From positions 1 through 48,546 of the forward strand of contig JASJCH010000028.1 in the NCBI GenBank assembly GCA_030066075.1: a DNA stretch of 48,546 nucleotides, read 5' to 3'. The notes under the pieces are model-generated. The model searched no databases, had not been told where the DNA came from, and saw nothing but the letters and a program-made list of their open reading frames with translations. The DNA comes from Woeseiaceae bacterium. Lineage in GTDB: Bacteria; Pseudomonadota; Gammaproteobacteria; Steroidobacterales; Woeseiaceae. Below are positions 7,900 to 17,615 of this stretch, piece after piece; the first letter of the stretch is position 1, and every line of letters starts with the position of its first letter. A program made the position numbers and the translations under genes.

Positions 7900-9425
7900 G
7901 CGGCCATACTGGGCAGTATCGACTCGGCGAACGCGCAGAACACCCCGTCGTTTACGAGCCTCGCAACGCGCGCGAAGTCGGCGGACATCGAGCGGTCATC
8001 GGTATAGGTCGGGGAAACTTCGCGCAGTTTCGCAATGATCTGCTCGATGTCGGGCGAGCTCTCCTGCGGATGATGAAACTCGATACCCTGCGCGGCGGCG
8101 AGCAACTCGATGGCTACGATGTTGGCGACATTGTCGAGCATCTCGTGCAGGCGGCGCGCCGCGAAGGTGGCCATGCTCACGTGGTCTTCCTGGTTTGCCG
8201 AGGTCGGAATGCTGTCGACGCTTGCGGGGTGCGCATGCGACTTGTTCTCCGACGCCAGCGCCGCTGCCGTGACCTGCGCCATCATGAAGCCGCTGTTCAG
8301 CCCGCCCTCCTTGACCAGGAATGCCGGCAGGCCGCTCAGATGAGAATCGATAAGCAGCGCAATGCGGCGTTCCGACAGCGCGCCGAGTTCGGCGATCGCC
8401 AACGCCAGGTAGTCGGCCGCCAGCGCAACCGGCTCTGCGTGGAAGTTGCCGCCTGACAGGACCGTGCGCGAGTCCGTGAACACGAGCGGATTGTCGGTGA
8501 CGGCATTCGCCTCGGTTTCTATGACAGTGCACACGTGTCGCAGCACGTCGAGGCACGCGCCGGCTACCTGCGGCTGGCAGCGGATCGAGTACGGGTCCTG
8601 CACGCGGCCGCAGCCGACATGCGATGCGCGTATCTGGCTGCCTTTCATCAGGTTGCGCAGCACACCGGCGACCGCGATCTGGCCGCCATGGCCGCGGACG
8701 CGCTGGATGCGCTTGTCGAACGGGATGTCCGAGCCCTTGATCGCGTCCGACGCCATCGCGCCCGCAGCCAGCGTCGCCGCCAGGACGTGCTCGGTGCGGA
8801 AGACGGCCACGAGCGCGAGCGCGGTCGACACCTGCGTGCCGTTGAGCAGCGCGAGCCCCTCTTTCGGCGCAAGCGTGACCGGCTTCAGTCCCGCCTCGCG
8901 CAGCGCCAGTTCAGCGGGCACGATCGTGCCATCGACGCGAGCCTCGCCGACGCCGATCAGAACGCCGGCCAGGTGCGCGAGCGGCGCAAGGTCGCCCGAC
9001 GCCCCGACCGAGCCCTGCGACGGAATTCGCGGGTAAATGTTGTGGTTGATCAGCGCGCAGATCGCCTCGACCAGCTTGACGCGCACGCCCGAGAATCCCT
9101 CGGCCAGCGCGATCACCTTCATCAGCATTACGAGTCGAACCGTATCGTCGTCGAGGTCCCGGCCGACACCAACGGCATGCGAGCGCACGAGATTCTCCTG
9201 CAGGTGCGCCAGCTCGTCGCCGGAGATCTGTACCTGCGCCAGCTGGCCGAAACCGGTATTGACGCCATAGACCTGCTCACCGCCCGCCACGAGCTCCGCC
9301 ACCAGCTCGTGCGACTCGGCGACCCGGCGCCGCGCGTCGTCGCCCAGACTCACGGTTACAGGTCCGCGCCATGCCTCGCGCAGGTCGGCCAATGTAATGA
9401 GTTGGTTCTCGACGACGAGTTTCAT
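7896..9425 (-). CDS. hutH: Histidine ammonia-lyase
   Basis: A 509-residue enzyme that deaminates L-histidine to trans-urocanate, the entry step of the pathway. The autocatalytic MIO prosthetic group forms from Ala142-Ser143-Gly144 in [17 protein letters not shown]. The upstream [11 protein letters not shown] motif and the downstream [12 protein letters not shown]-type segment are also conserved. The enzyme is cytoplasmic and homotetrameric in the family. It overlaps hutU and hutG by four-base ATGA junctions. Confidence 0.97.
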   Translation of the reverse strand: MKLVVENQLITLADLREAWRGPVTVSLGDDARRRVAESHELVAELVAGGEQVYGVNTGFGQLAQVQISGDELAHLQENLVRSHAVGVGRDLDDDTVRLVMLMKVIALAEGFSGVRVKLVEAICALINHNIYPRIPSQGSVGASGDLAPLAHLAGVLIGVGEARVDGTIVPAELALREAGLKPVTLAPKEGLALLNGTQVSTALALVAVFRTEHVLAATLAAGAMASDAIKGSDIPFDKRIQRVRGHGGQIAVAGVLRNLMKGSQIRASHVGCGRVQDPYSIRCQPQVAGACLDVLRHVCTVIETEANAVTDNPLVFTDSRTVLSGGNFHAEPVALAADYLALAIAELGALSERRIALLIDSHLSGLPAFLVKEGGLNSGFMMAQVTAAALASENKSHAHPASVDSIPTSANQEDHVSMATFAARRLHEMLDNVANIVAIELLAAAQGIEFHHPQESSPDIEQIIAKLREVSPTYTDDRSMSADFARVARLVNDGVFCAFAESILPSMAA

Positions 9426-11092
9426 GATGTCTCCCCGGTATCGATCATCGGCAAGTCCAGGCCGTGCTCACGGGCGCAGTCGACGGCTTCCTCGTAGCCA
9501 GCGTCCGCGTGACGCATCACGCCGGTGGCCGGGTCGTTCCACAACACGCGTTCGATTCGCTTGTCCGCGGCCGCGCTGCCGTCGCAGACGATAACGAGCC
9601 CGGCATGTTGCGAGTAACCCATGCCGACGCCGCCGCCGTGGTGGAACGACACCCAGGTTGCGCCGCTCGCTGTGTTCAGCAGCGCGTTGAGTAGCGGCCA
9701 GTCGGACACCGCATCGGAGCCGTCGCGCATCGACTCGGTCTCACGGTTGGGGCTGGCCACGGAACCGCTATCGAGATGATCGCGGCCGATGACGACAGGC
9801 GCTTTGAGTTCTCCGTTGCGGACCATCTCATTGAAAGCGAGGCCCAGCCGATGGCGATCGCCGAGCCCGACCCAGCAGATGCGCGCCGGCAGTCCCTGGA
9901 AGTGAATGCGTTCGCGCGCCGCGTCAAGCCACGCATGCAGGTGGGCGTCGTCCGGGAGCAATTCCTTAACCTTGGCGTCGGTGCGGTAGATGTCCTCGGG
10001 GTCGCCCGAGAGCGCCACCCAGCGAAACGGGCCGACGCCACGACAGAACAGCGGTCGCACGTAGGCTGGCACGAAGCCCGGAAAGTCGAAGGCGTTCTCG
10101 AGGCCCTCGTTGCGGGCCTCCTGGCGAATGTTGTTGCCGTAGTCGAACGTCGGGACGCCTGCCGCGGCGAACTCGAGCATCGCCTTGACGTGCACCACCA
10201 TGGATTTCCGTGCCGCGGCTGCGACCGCGTCGGGGTCGGTCCTGCGGCCCTCTTCCCACTGCTCGAGCGTCCAGCCAATCGGCAGGTAGCCGTTTGCCGG
10301 GTCGTGCGCCGAGGTCTGGTCGGTTACCGCGTCGGGCCGCACGCCGCGCTGCAGGAGTTCCGGCAGGATCTCGGCGGCGTTGCCCAATAGGCCGACGCTC
10401 ACGGGCTTGCGATCGGCTACCGACTTGTCGATCAACGCCAGCGCCTCGTCGAGCGACTTGGTACTCGTGTCCAGGTAGCCGGTATCGAGCCGCTTCTGAA
10501 TCCGGCTCGGCTGGCACTCGATAGCCAGCATCGACGCGCCCGCCATCGTCGCCGCAAGCGGCTGCGCGCCTCCCATGCCGCCGAGGCCGGCCGTGAGAAT
10601 CCAGCGCCCGCCCAGGTCGCCCCCGTAGTGCTGGCGCCCCATCTCGGCAAAGGTCTCGTAGGTGCCTTGCACGATGCCCTGGCTGCCGATGTAGATCCAC
10701 GAACCCGCGGTCATCTGGCCGTACATCATCAGGCCTTTGCGATCGAGTTCGCGAAAGTGTTCCCAGTTCGCCCAGGCGGGCACGAGGTTCGAGTTGGCGA
10801 TCAACACGCGTGGCGCGTCGGCATGGGTGCGAAAGACGCCGACGGGCTTGCCCGACTGTACGAGCAGGGTCTCGTCGCTACCGAGCTCCTTGAGCGTGTC
10901 CACGATGCAAACGAATGCTTCCCAGTCACGTGCGGCCTTACCGATGCCGCCGTATACCACGAGGTCTTCGGGTCGCTCCGCCACGTCCGGATCGAGGTTG
11001 TTCATGATCATGCGCAGCGGCGCTTCGGTTAGCCAGCTCTTTGCCTGTAGCGTGGTGCCTGTCGGCGCTTTGATCTTGCGGTTTCCCTTCAT
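9422..11092 (-). CDS. hutU: Urocanate hydratase
   Basis: A 556-residue NAD+-dependent enzyme that converts urocanate to 4-imidazolone-5-propanoate. The dinucleotide-binding region reads [19 protein letters not shown]. The active-site segment [15 protein letters not shown] contains the conserved cysteine. The start at 11092 ([12 protein letters not shown]) fits the family N-terminus. The same frame stays open for about 280 codons upstream, but that part is antisense-like GC-rich reading over hutC and is not coding. Overlaps with hutC and hutH are both ATGA. Confidence 0.97.
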   Translation of the reverse strand: MKGNRKIKAPTGTTLQAKSWLTEAPLRMIMNNLDPDVAERPEDLVVYGGIGKAARDWEAFVCIVDTLKELGSDETLLVQSGKPVGVFRTHADAPRVLIANSNLVPAWANWEHFRELDRKGLMMYGQMTAGSWIYIGSQGIVQGTYETFAEMGRQHYGGDLGGRWILTAGLGGMGGAQPLAATMAGASMLAIECQPSRIQKRLDTGYLDTSTKSLDEALALIDKSVADRKPVSVGLLGNAAEILPELLQRGVRPDAVTDQTSAHDPANGYLPIGWTLEQWEEGRRTDPDAVAAAARKSMVVHVKAMLEFAAAGVPTFDYGNNIRQEARNEGLENAFDFPGFVPAYVRPLFCRGVGPFRWVALSGDPEDIYRTDAKVKELLPDDAHLHAWLDAARERIHFQGLPARICWVGLGDRHRLGLAFNEMVRNGELKAPVVIGRDHLDSGSVASPNRETESMRDGSDAVSDWPLLNALLNTASGATWVSFHHGGGVGMGYSQHAGLVIVCDGSAAADKRIERVLWNDPATGVMRHADAGYEEAVDCAREHGLDLPMIDTGETS

Positions 11093-11856
11093 TGCTCCAG
11101 CTTCTCCAGCTCCACGACGTCGGCCGACGTCGATCTGGGTGTCCCCGGGGGGGTGTAATGCCCGGTCAACTCGTAGCGGCTGCCCGGATGATGCAGGCGC
11201 CCGAACGTCACCGGCCGCCCGCGCGACCAGGTGCGGCGCAGTACGACGAGGCACGGCTCGCCGTCGCGCATGTTGAGATGCTTGCGCACAGCAGCGTTCG
11301 GCTGCGCCGCCCGGACCACCTGCTCGGCTTCCTGCAGCGGCGCAATCGCCGTCAGGTAGGCGCTCGGCGTGATGCGGCTGAAATCCTGGTCGAGGCAATC
11401 GGGCGCGAAGTCGGCCACCACGTAGCGGTCCTCCAGCTGGATCGGCAGGCCGTTCTCGCGGTGCACCACCAGCACATGAAAGACGTCGGTGCCCTGCTCG
11501 ACGTGCAGTGCCCTTGCGACCTCGCCGCGCGCATGCTGCAGCGACTGGCGCAGCGTTTCGGCGCTGTGACCGTGGCCGCGCGCCGCGATTTCCTCGGCAA
11601 TGTTCTGGACCTCGAGCACGTGCGACCCGGCGCGAAAGTCCGCCACGAACGTGCCGCTGCCCGCGACGCGGTGCAGGTAACCCTCGTCGGTGAGCTCGCG
11701 CAACGCGCGATTGGCGGTCATGCGCGACACCTTCATCGACTCCACGAGCTCGTTCTCCGATGGCACCCGGTCGGCCGGTTGCAGCTCGCCACGCGAAATG
11801 CGGCCGATGATCAGGTCCTTGACCTGCTGGTAACGCGGTTTCTGCAATGCGCTCAT
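11089..11856 (-). CDS. hutC: Histidine utilisation repressor HutC (GntR family)
   Basis: A 255-residue transcriptional repressor. The N-terminal winged helix-turn-helix of the GntR/HutC type spans about residues 8-72 ([24 protein letters not shown]). The UTRA effector domain spans about residues 90-235. In Pseudomonas and Klebsiella the family binds urocanate, which relieves repression. The gene lies inside the operon it is expected to control. The palindrome at 13229-13238 is the likely operator. Confidence 0.94.
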   Translation of the reverse strand: MSALQKPRYQQVKDLIIGRISRGELQPADRVPSENELVESMKVSRMTANRALRELTDEGYLHRVAGSGTFVADFRAGSHVLEVQNIAEEIAARGHGHSAETLRQSLQHARGEVARALHVEQGTDVFHVLVVHRENGLPIQLEDRYVVADFAPDCLDQDFSRITPSAYLTAIAPLQEAEQVVRAAQPNAAVRKHLNMRDGEPCLVVLRRTWSRGRPVTFGRLHHPGSRYELTGHYTPPGTPRSTSADVVELEKLEQ

Positions 11857-13226
11857 CCGGCCACCCCGATGCGTCGCAGCGTTGCGGTATATGCCTGGCG
11901 GGTGTCGTCCCGTGCGACGTGTTCACCATCGACCACGCACCACTCGCCGTGAACCATCACTCGATCAACGGGCAGGCGATAACCGGAAAAAACGAGCGCG
12001 TCGAGCAGCGACTCTTCGCCGTGCCCTGCCAGCATCGGATCGTCGTCGTGCAACGCGACCAGGTCGGCCGGCGCGCCAATGGCAATGCCGTCCGAGTCGA
12101 TGCCGCACGCCTGCAACCCGCCGCCGCTGGCGCGCTGGAACAGCTCTCGCCCCACGTGCGCCTCTTCGAGGCTCGCAACATTGCGCGACTGCGATGCGAG
12201 GCGCTGGCCGTACTCGAGCCACCGCAGCTCCTCGAACGGGTTGATCGAAATGTGGCTGTCGGAACCGATTGCGATCCGTCCGCCCGCGGACAGGAACGCG
12301 TGCAGTGGAAACAGACCATCGCCCAGGTTGGCCTCGGTGCTCGGGCACAAGCAGACGACGGCCTGCGAGTCAGCGAGGGCGTTCGTCTCCTCGGCGTCCA
12401 TGTGAGTCGCGTGAACGAGACACCAGTGCGCGTCGACGTCGAAATTCTCGAGCAGCCAGCGGACGGGGCGCCGCCCGTAATGCGCCAGGCACTGGTCCAC
12501 CTCACGCTGCTGTTCGGCAATGTGCAGATGCATCGGCAGGCCGGATGCCGCGGCGGCTGCGGCCACCTCGCGCAGGGAATCGCCGGTCACGGCGCGCAGG
12601 CTGTGCACGCCGATGCCACAGCGCAGTGTCTCGGATTGCTGCTCGCGTACCCGGGCGCAATGATCAAGGAACGTGCTGCTGTCGAGCGCGAACTGTGCCT
12701 GGTGCCCCTGTGGCTGCGGGTCGTCGAAGCCCGCCCGCTCATACAGGACCGGTACGTAGGTCATGCGAATACCGCTGTCTGCCGCGGCATTGCGCAGTGC
12801 ATCGAACATGCTCTCGTCAGCCCGCTCCGTCCCGGCCGGCCTGTGCAGGTAGTGAAACTCGGCGACACTCGTGTAGCCGCTGAGGAGCATCTCGACGTAA
12901 GCCTGCCGCGCGATCGCCGCCAGCGCGTCGGCGTCGAGGCTCCCGGCCAGCGCGTACATGCGCTCGCGCCAGGTCCAGAAGTTGTCACGCCCGGCGGGCG
13001 AACGTTTCTCGGTGCGACCGGCCAGCGCACGCTGGAAGGCGTGGCTATGCGCGTTACACAGGCCTGGAATCAGCACGCCGGCCTCGACGTCGCCCTGCTC
13101 GGGTCCGGCATCTTCGACCAGGGACACGATACGCCCGGCACGTAACTCGAGCCGGACATTGTTCGCCCACCCCCTTTCAATCAGTGCTTTGCGTGCAAAT
13201 ACTGCGTCCACGACCGGTCTCGCCAA
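11853..13226 (-). CDS. hutF: Formimidoylglutamate deiminase HutF
   Basis: A 457-residue amidohydrolase that converts N-formimidoyl-L-glutamate to N-formyl-L-glutamate plus ammonia. The metal ligands are visible in [37 protein letters not shown] and the catalytic aspartate of [17 protein letters not shown]. It is the first gene of the leftward hut operon and overlaps hutC by ATGA. The start is uncertain. A TTG at 13226 gives the longest form, and a GTG at 13211 gives an N-terminus closer to the usual family start. The second choice places the operator palindrome 18 bases upstream instead of 2. Confidence 0.95.
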   Translation of the reverse strand: MARPVVDAVFARKALIERGWANNVRLELRAGRIVSLVEDAGPEQGDVEAGVLIPGLCNAHSHAFQRALAGRTEKRSPAGRDNFWTWRERMYALAGSLDADALAAIARQAYVEMLLSGYTSVAEFHYLHRPAGTERADESMFDALRNAAADSGIRMTYVPVLYERAGFDDPQPQGHQAQFALDSSTFLDHCARVREQQSETLRCGIGVHSLRAVTGDSLREVAAAAAASGLPMHLHIAEQQREVDQCLAHYGRRPVRWLLENFDVDAHWCLVHATHMDAEETNALADSQAVVCLCPSTEANLGDGLFPLHAFLSAGGRIAIGSDSHISINPFEELRWLEYGQRLASQSRNVASLEEAHVGRELFQRASGGGLQACGIDSDGIAIGAPADLVALHDDDPMLAGHGEESLLDALVFSGYRLPVDRVMVHGEWCVVDGEHVARDDTRQAYTATLRRIGVAG

Positions 13227-13228
13227 GT

Positions 13229-13238
13229 TGTATATACA
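13229..13238. promoter_or_regulatory. HutC operator palindrome TGTATATACA
   Basis: A perfect 10-base palindrome lies in the short gap between divergent hutF and hutI. It matches the TGTATATACA core bound by HutC-type GntR repressors. Its TATATA centre could also serve as a -10 element, so bound repressor would block the promoter itself. One site can control both arms. Confidence 0.75.
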
Positions 13239-13280
13239 GCTTAGACCATGTTACCGTCGATTGCACTACGGAGGAAGGCA

Positions 13281-14501
13281 ATGTCGGCCTGGGACCTGCT
13301 GCTTACGGACGCGCGCATCGCCACGATGCGGCGCGACACCCCCGATCCGGGGGTGATCGACAACGGCGCTATCGCGATTCGCGACGGCTCGATCGCCTGG
13401 CTCGGCGATGCCGGTGAGCTGCCGCAGAATGCTGCCGACGAACGGCGATCCCTCGGTGGTCTGTGGGTCACGCCGGCGCTCATCGACTGTCACACGCACC
13501 TCGTGTTCGGCGGAGACCGCGCCGCCGAGTTCGAGCAGCGGCTGGCAGGCGCAAGCTACGAGGACATCGCCCGCGCCGGCGGCGGCATCCTGTCAACGGT
13601 AAAGGCGACCCGTGCAGCCTCGGCCGATGAACTGTTCGCAACCGCGTTACGGCGTCTCGACGCACTGATCGCCAGCGGCGTCGCCACCGTCGAGATCAAG
13701 TCGGGCTACGGGCTGGATGTCGACAACGAACTCAAGATGCTCGGGGTCGCACGGCGCCTCGGCGCGGCCCGCGATGCCACGGTTACGACAACCCTGCTCG
13801 CCGCGCACGCGGTGCCGCCGGAGTTTGCCGACGACGCCGACGGATGGATCGACATCGTCTGCAATGAACTGATACCGGCCGCGGCCGAGCGCGGCCTGGC
13901 CGATGCCGTGGACGCCTACTGCGAGAGCATCGCCTTCGACGGCGAGCAGGTCGCCAGGGTCTTCGACGCGGCCCGCGAACACGGGCTGCCGGTCAAACTC
14001 CACGCCGACCAGCTCAGCGACGGTGGCGGCGCGGCTCTTGCCGCCCGGTATTCCGCGTTGTCGGCCGATCATCTCGAGTACAGCAGCGCAGACGGAATTG
14101 CTGCCATGGCCGCTGCCGGCACGGCCGCCGTGCTCCTGCCCGGCGCATACCTGACGCTGGGCGAGACTCAGCCGCCGCCGATAGCGAGCCTGCGCGACCA
14201 CTCGGTGCCGATTGCGATCGCGACCGACTGCAATCCGGGCACGTCGCCGCTACTGTCGCTGCGCGAAGCTATGGCCATGGCCAGCCGCCTGTTTGGCCTG
14301 ACACCCGCCGAGTGCCTCGCGGGCACGACCCGGGAAGCGGCGCTGGCGCTCGGTCTCGACGACCGTGGCATCGTCGCCACAGGACTGCGCGCTGACCTTG
14401 CCGTATGGGACGTCGATCATCCGCGCGACCTCGGTTACTGGCTGGGCCGGAACGCGCTGGCGCACTTGTTTATCGCGGGTCGTAGTGTCAGTCTGACCTG
14501 A
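13281..14501 (+). CDS. hutI: Imidazolonepropionase HutI
   Basis: A 406-residue metal-dependent amidohydrolase that opens 4-imidazolone-5-propanoate to N-formimidoyl-glutamate. Metal-binding motifs are LIDCHTHLVFGGDRAAEF, VKLHADQLSD and IATDCNPGTSP. The start at 13281 was chosen because GGAGGAAGG lies 6-8 bases upstream. A longer reading from 13248 has no ribosome site and adds an atypical N-terminus. It faces away from the rest of the hut genes and completes the five-step set. Confidence 0.96.
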   Translation: MSAWDLLLTDARIATMRRDTPDPGVIDNGAIAIRDGSIAWLGDAGELPQNAADERRSLGGLWVTPALIDCHTHLVFGGDRAAEFEQRLAGASYEDIARAGGGILSTVKATRAASADELFATALRRLDALIASGVATVEIKSGYGLDVDNELKMLGVARRLGAARDATVTTTLLAAHAVPPEFADDADGWIDIVCNELIPAAAERGLADAVDAYCESIAFDGEQVARVFDAAREHGLPVKLHADQLSDGGGAALAARYSALSADHLEYSSADGIAAMAAAGTAAVLLPGAYLTLGETQPPPIASLRDHSVPIAIATDCNPGTSPLLSLREAMAMASRLFGLTPAECLAGTTREAALALGLDDRGIVATGLRADLAVWDVDHPRDLGYWLGRNALAHLFIAGRSVSLT

Positions 14502-14503
14502 GC

Positions 14504-15730
14504 ATGAACCCCCCCGCTCTCCCTGATCGGCGCAGCTTCGTCGCTACGCTGGGCTTCCTGACGGCCATCGCCGCGTTCACGGTCGACGTGAGCCTGCCGG
14601 CCGTGCCGGCCATGGTAGAAGCCCTGGGCACCAACCTGTCGCGGGGGCAGCAGATCGTCGGCATTTTCATGATCGGGATGGCGTTCGGCCAGATACCCGC
14701 AGGTCTCGTCTCGGATCGCGTCGGCCGCCTTCCCGTGCTGTACGTCGGCATGGTCCTGTTCGTCATCGGCGCCATTGCTTCGGCGGCCGCCAACTCGATC
14801 GAAGTCATGCTGGCAGGACGCTTCATCCAGGGGTTCGGAGCGGCGCCTGCAATCGTCCTGTCCCGCGCGATCGTCCGCGATGTTGCGCATGGCAAGGAAG
14901 CCGCGAAGCTGATGTCGCTCATGACAATGATTTTCACCGCCGCGCCGGTGATTGCCCCGAGTATTGGCGCATTGCTGATCACGCAATGGGGGTGGCGTGC
15001 GCCCTTCCTGCTGATCATTGGCCTCGCCGTCGCCATCCTGGGTCTCGTTCGCTTCAACCTCTCCGAAACGCACCAACCCGGCGAGAACCAGCACCCCGTG
15101 CGGCAGCTAAAGAACAGTTTCGTGGAGTTCTTCTCGCATCGTCAGAGCATCTTCGGGTTGCTGCTCATCATCATTCCGCCGGCCGGGTTTCTCTCGATTA
15201 TTGCGCTCGCTGCGGCACTGGTGGTTGAGATCTACGGATTCAGCGTGATCCAGTTCGGTTTCATCTTTGCAACGCTCGGCATATCGATACTGATCGGCGC
15301 AGCGGTCAACCGCGTGCTCGTAACGAGGTTCGATGCAATGCACGTCATCGGTTTCGGCATCGTGCTCTACGGCATCAGCGGCGTGACTTTGCTGATCTTC
15401 ACGTGGATGAACGCGGCGCCATTCACGCTGCTGTGGGCGAGCATCGCCTTGTTCATGTTCACGGTCGCGATCGTCATGCCGAATGCAACGGTCATTGCGC
15501 TGGACCCGCTGCCGAGAATCGCCGGCGTTGCCTCGTCGATCATCGGCACGTTGCAGAACGTCCTCGGCGCAACCGGCGCGCTGGTCGGCGCAGCGATTTA
15601 CAACGGTTCAATTCGTAACTCGGTAATCATTATCGGGACAACAGGTGTGCTTAGCGTCCTGGTCTTCCTCGCCAAGCCATTGCTTTGCCCCACTCTCGTA
15701 CACCATCCCGACGAACTGGCGCGCGACTGA
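14504..15730 (+). CDS. Bcr/CflA-type MFS transporter
   Basis: A 408-residue inner-membrane protein with about 12 predicted helices. The MFS loop motif appears as GLVSDRVGRLPVLYVG, and the drug-proton antiporter stretch as GFGAAPAIVLSRAIVRD. Both are typical of the Bcr/CflA subfamily, which exports sulfonamides, bicyclomycin, chloramphenicol and sometimes cysteine. The ATG follows the hutI stop by two bases, so the two genes are almost certainly co-transcribed. That position could mean histidine-linked transport or relief of a toxic intermediate, but Bcr/CflA proteins are not known histidine importers. The substrate is unknown. Confidence 0.88.
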   Translation: MNPPALPDRRSFVATLGFLTAIAAFTVDVSLPAVPAMVEALGTNLSRGQQIVGIFMIGMAFGQIPAGLVSDRVGRLPVLYVGMVLFVIGAIASAAANSIEVMLAGRFIQGFGAAPAIVLSRAIVRDVAHGKEAAKLMSLMTMIFTAAPVIAPSIGALLITQWGWRAPFLLIIGLAVAILGLVRFNLSETHQPGENQHPVRQLKNSFVEFFSHRQSIFGLLLIIIPPAGFLSIIALAAALVVEIYGFSVIQFGFIFATLGISILIGAAVNRVLVTRFDAMHVIGFGIVLYGISGVTLLIFTWMNAAPFTLLWASIALFMFTVAIVMPNATVIALDPLPRIAGVASSIIGTLQNVLGATGALVGAAIYNGSIRNSVIIIGTTGVLSVLVFLAKPLLCPTLVHHPDELARD

Positions 15731-15734
15731 CCTC

Positions 15735-15825
15735 GGGCGGGCTCCGCGAGCGGAGCGCTTCACCTTCATGGCTCGCTGCGCTGCGCTTTACTTCCGGTGA
15801 AGCGCTCCCCTCGCGAATCCCGCCC
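15735..15825. repeat. Long imperfect inverted repeat between convergent genes (REP-like or bidirectional terminator)
   Basis: Two 30-base arms (15735-15764 and 15796-15825) pair at 27 of 30 positions by hand alignment around a 31-base spacer. The arms begin and end with GGGCGGG / CCCGCCC and contain GGAGCGCTTCACC on the inner side. The spacer itself is rich in GCGCTGCGC repeats. It fills the gap between the MFS stop (15730) and the convergent nitroreductase stop (15825). No T-run follows on either strand, so simple intrinsic termination is doubtful. A REP/MITE-like element is the alternative. Confidence 0.8.
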
Positions 15826-16409
15826 TATGGCAGCACCGACGTTACATCGTCGACGGGTTTGCGCGTCTGTGTGGGCGTGAGCTTTGGATAGCCATACCAG
15901 ATCATGCCGACGACGAACTCCTGCGACGGATCAATGCCGAGAATGTCGAAGAAACGAGGGTCTCGAGTGATATCACCCGACGTCCACTTGGAGCCGACGC
16001 CTGCTTTCCACAGGTACAGCATGAAATTTTGCGTCGCAGTGCAGCAGGCGGCGTAATCTTCCTGCTGCAGGAGTTCGTCGTCCGACCTGCGGCAGGTTAT
16101 GACCAGCCAGCCAGGTTTTTCGGCCCAGGCTGCCGCCTTGTGCTCCGCCTTGTCAGCATCGCCTTTCTTTTCCATGACGATGGTGCGCACAAGGTCGACG
16201 CAGCGGCCGACGGTCTCCTTGCCCAGCCGGTAGAAGTGCCATGGCTCGGTGACGTGGTGGTTGGGCGCCCAGGTCGCGGCCTCGATCGCCTCGTGCACGA
16301 GCCCGTCTGGAACGGGCGTCTGCAGGTACAGGTTGATCGTTCTGCGCCCCTGCAGCACCTCGCCGAACTCTCGCAACTCCTGCGTTTCGTAGCTTGGCGC
16401 CTTCTTCAT
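15825..16409 (-). CDS. Nitroreductase-family protein
   Basis: A 194-residue flavoprotein of the FMN-dependent nitroreductase family. The N-terminal RRTINLYLQTPVP and the ATWAPNHHVTEPWHFYRL segment are the FMN-binding signature. The 'EFVVGMIWYGYP' near the C-terminus is also typical. The start at 16409 (MKKAPSYE) overlaps the thiolase stop by one base (TGATG), so the two genes are coupled. The physiological substrate is unknown. The stop lies at the outer edge of the inverted repeat. Confidence 0.87.
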   Translation of the reverse strand: MKKAPSYETQELREFGEVLQGRRTINLYLQTPVPDGLVHEAIEAATWAPNHHVTEPWHFYRLGKETVGRCVDLVRTIVMEKKGDADKAEHKAAAWAEKPGWLVITCRRSDDELLQQEDYAACCTATQNFMLYLWKAGVGSKWTSGDITRDPRFFDILGIDPSQEFVVGMIWYGYPKLTPTQTRKPVDDVTSVLP

Positions 16410-17614
16410 CAACTCCGCTCGATGATCATCGCAATACCCTGGCCGACGCCGATGCACATCGTGCACAACGCGTAACGGCCGCCGGTACGCTGCAGCTGCC
16501 ACGCGGCGGTCGTCACCAGGCGTGCGCCCGACATCCCCAGCGGGTGGCCGAGGGCGATCGCCCCGCCGTGCGGATTGACGTGCGCGGCATCATCAGCCAC
16601 ACCGAGCATGCGCAGCGTCGCCAGGCCCTGGGCCGCGAACGCCTCGTTGAGTTCGATAACGTCCATTTGCTCGATCGTCATGTCCGCCAGTTGCAGAACC
16701 TTTTCCGATGCGGGCGCGGGTCCGATGCCCATGACTCGCGGCTCGACGCCGGCAACAGCCCAGGCAACGATGCGCGCCAGCGGCTCGAGCCCGTGCCGAC
16801 TCATCGCCGCTTCCGACGCGAGAATTAAGGCGCAGGCGCCATCGTTGATGCCCGAGGCGTTCCCGGCCGTGATGCTGCCGTCCGGCCGGACAATCGGCCG
16901 CAGTTTCTGCAGGCCCTCGAGCGTTGAACCGGGGCGCGGGTGCTCATCGCTATCGACCGTGACCGGATCCCCCTTGCGCTGCGGCACGGTGACCGGCGTG
17001 ATCTCGTCGGCGAATGCGCCGCTGGCGATGGCTGCTTCCGCGCGCTGCTGGCTGCGCAGCGCGAAGGCATCCTGGTCCTCGCGCGATATGTCGAAGTCGT
17101 TAGCCACGTTCTCGGCAGTCTCAGCCATCGAGTCGACGCCGTATTGCTCTTCCAGTTTGCGGTTCACGAAGCGCCAGCCGAGCGTCGTGTCATAGAGCTC
17201 TGCATTACGTCCGAAAGGCGCGGACTGTTTGGCCAGTACGAACGGCGCACGCGACATGGACTCCACGCCGCCGGCGATGCCAAGCTCGAGGCCGCCGGCT
17301 CGTATTGCGTCGGCGATATTGCCGACTGCGTTCATTCCAGAGCCGCAGAGCCGGTTGACCGTTGCGGCGGGTACCGTTACCGGCAGCCCTGCCAGCAAGG
17401 TCGCCATTCGCGCGACGTTGCGATTGTCCTCACCCGCCTGGTTGGCACAGCCGAACGCGACATCGTCGATCGCCGCCGGATCCAGATCGGGGTGACGCTT
17501 CAGCAACGCGGCCAGCGGCACGGCGGCGAGGTCATCGGCGCGCACCGACGACAAGGCGCCGCCGTAGCGCCCAATCGGTGTACGAATCGCATCACAAATA
17601 AACGCCGCAACCAT
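16409..17614 (-). CDS. pcaF: Acetyl-CoA acyltransferase, 3-oxoadipyl-CoA thiolase type
   Basis: A 401-residue thiolase. The nucleophilic cysteine is in VNRLCGSGMNAVG, and the second half has the GGAIALGHPLGMSGARL and CIGVGQGIA motifs. DTTLGWRFVN is characteristic of the PcaF/PaaJ branch, which cleaves 3-oxoadipyl-CoA to succinyl-CoA and acetyl-CoA. No other beta-ketoadipate or phenylacetate gene is in the window, so a more general beta-oxidation role remains possible. The start at 17614 has GGAGG 9 bases upstream. It begins one base after the transporter stop. Confidence 0.88.
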   Translation of the reverse strand: MVAAFICDAIRTPIGRYGGALSSVRADDLAAVPLAALLKRHPDLDPAAIDDVAFGCANQAGEDNRNVARMATLLAGLPVTVPAATVNRLCGSGMNAVGNIADAIRAGGLELGIAGGVESMSRAPFVLAKQSAPFGRNAELYDTTLGWRFVNRKLEEQYGVDSMAETAENVANDFDISREDQDAFALRSQQRAEAAIASGAFADEITPVTVPQRKGDPVTVDSDEHPRPGSTLEGLQKLRPIVRPDGSITAGNASGINDGACALILASEAAMSRHGLEPLARIVAWAVAGVEPRVMGIGPAPASEKVLQLADMTIEQMDVIELNEAFAAQGLATLRMLGVADDAAHVNPHGGAIALGHPLGMSGARLVTTAAWQLQRTGGRYALCTMCIGVGQGIAMIIERS

Positions 17615-17615
17615 G

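Noticed and set aside
9422-11929. An 835-residue reading of urocanate hydratase
   Set aside because: The first 279 codons overlap hutC in another frame and are Arg/Ala-rich without motif; the family N-terminus begins at 11092.
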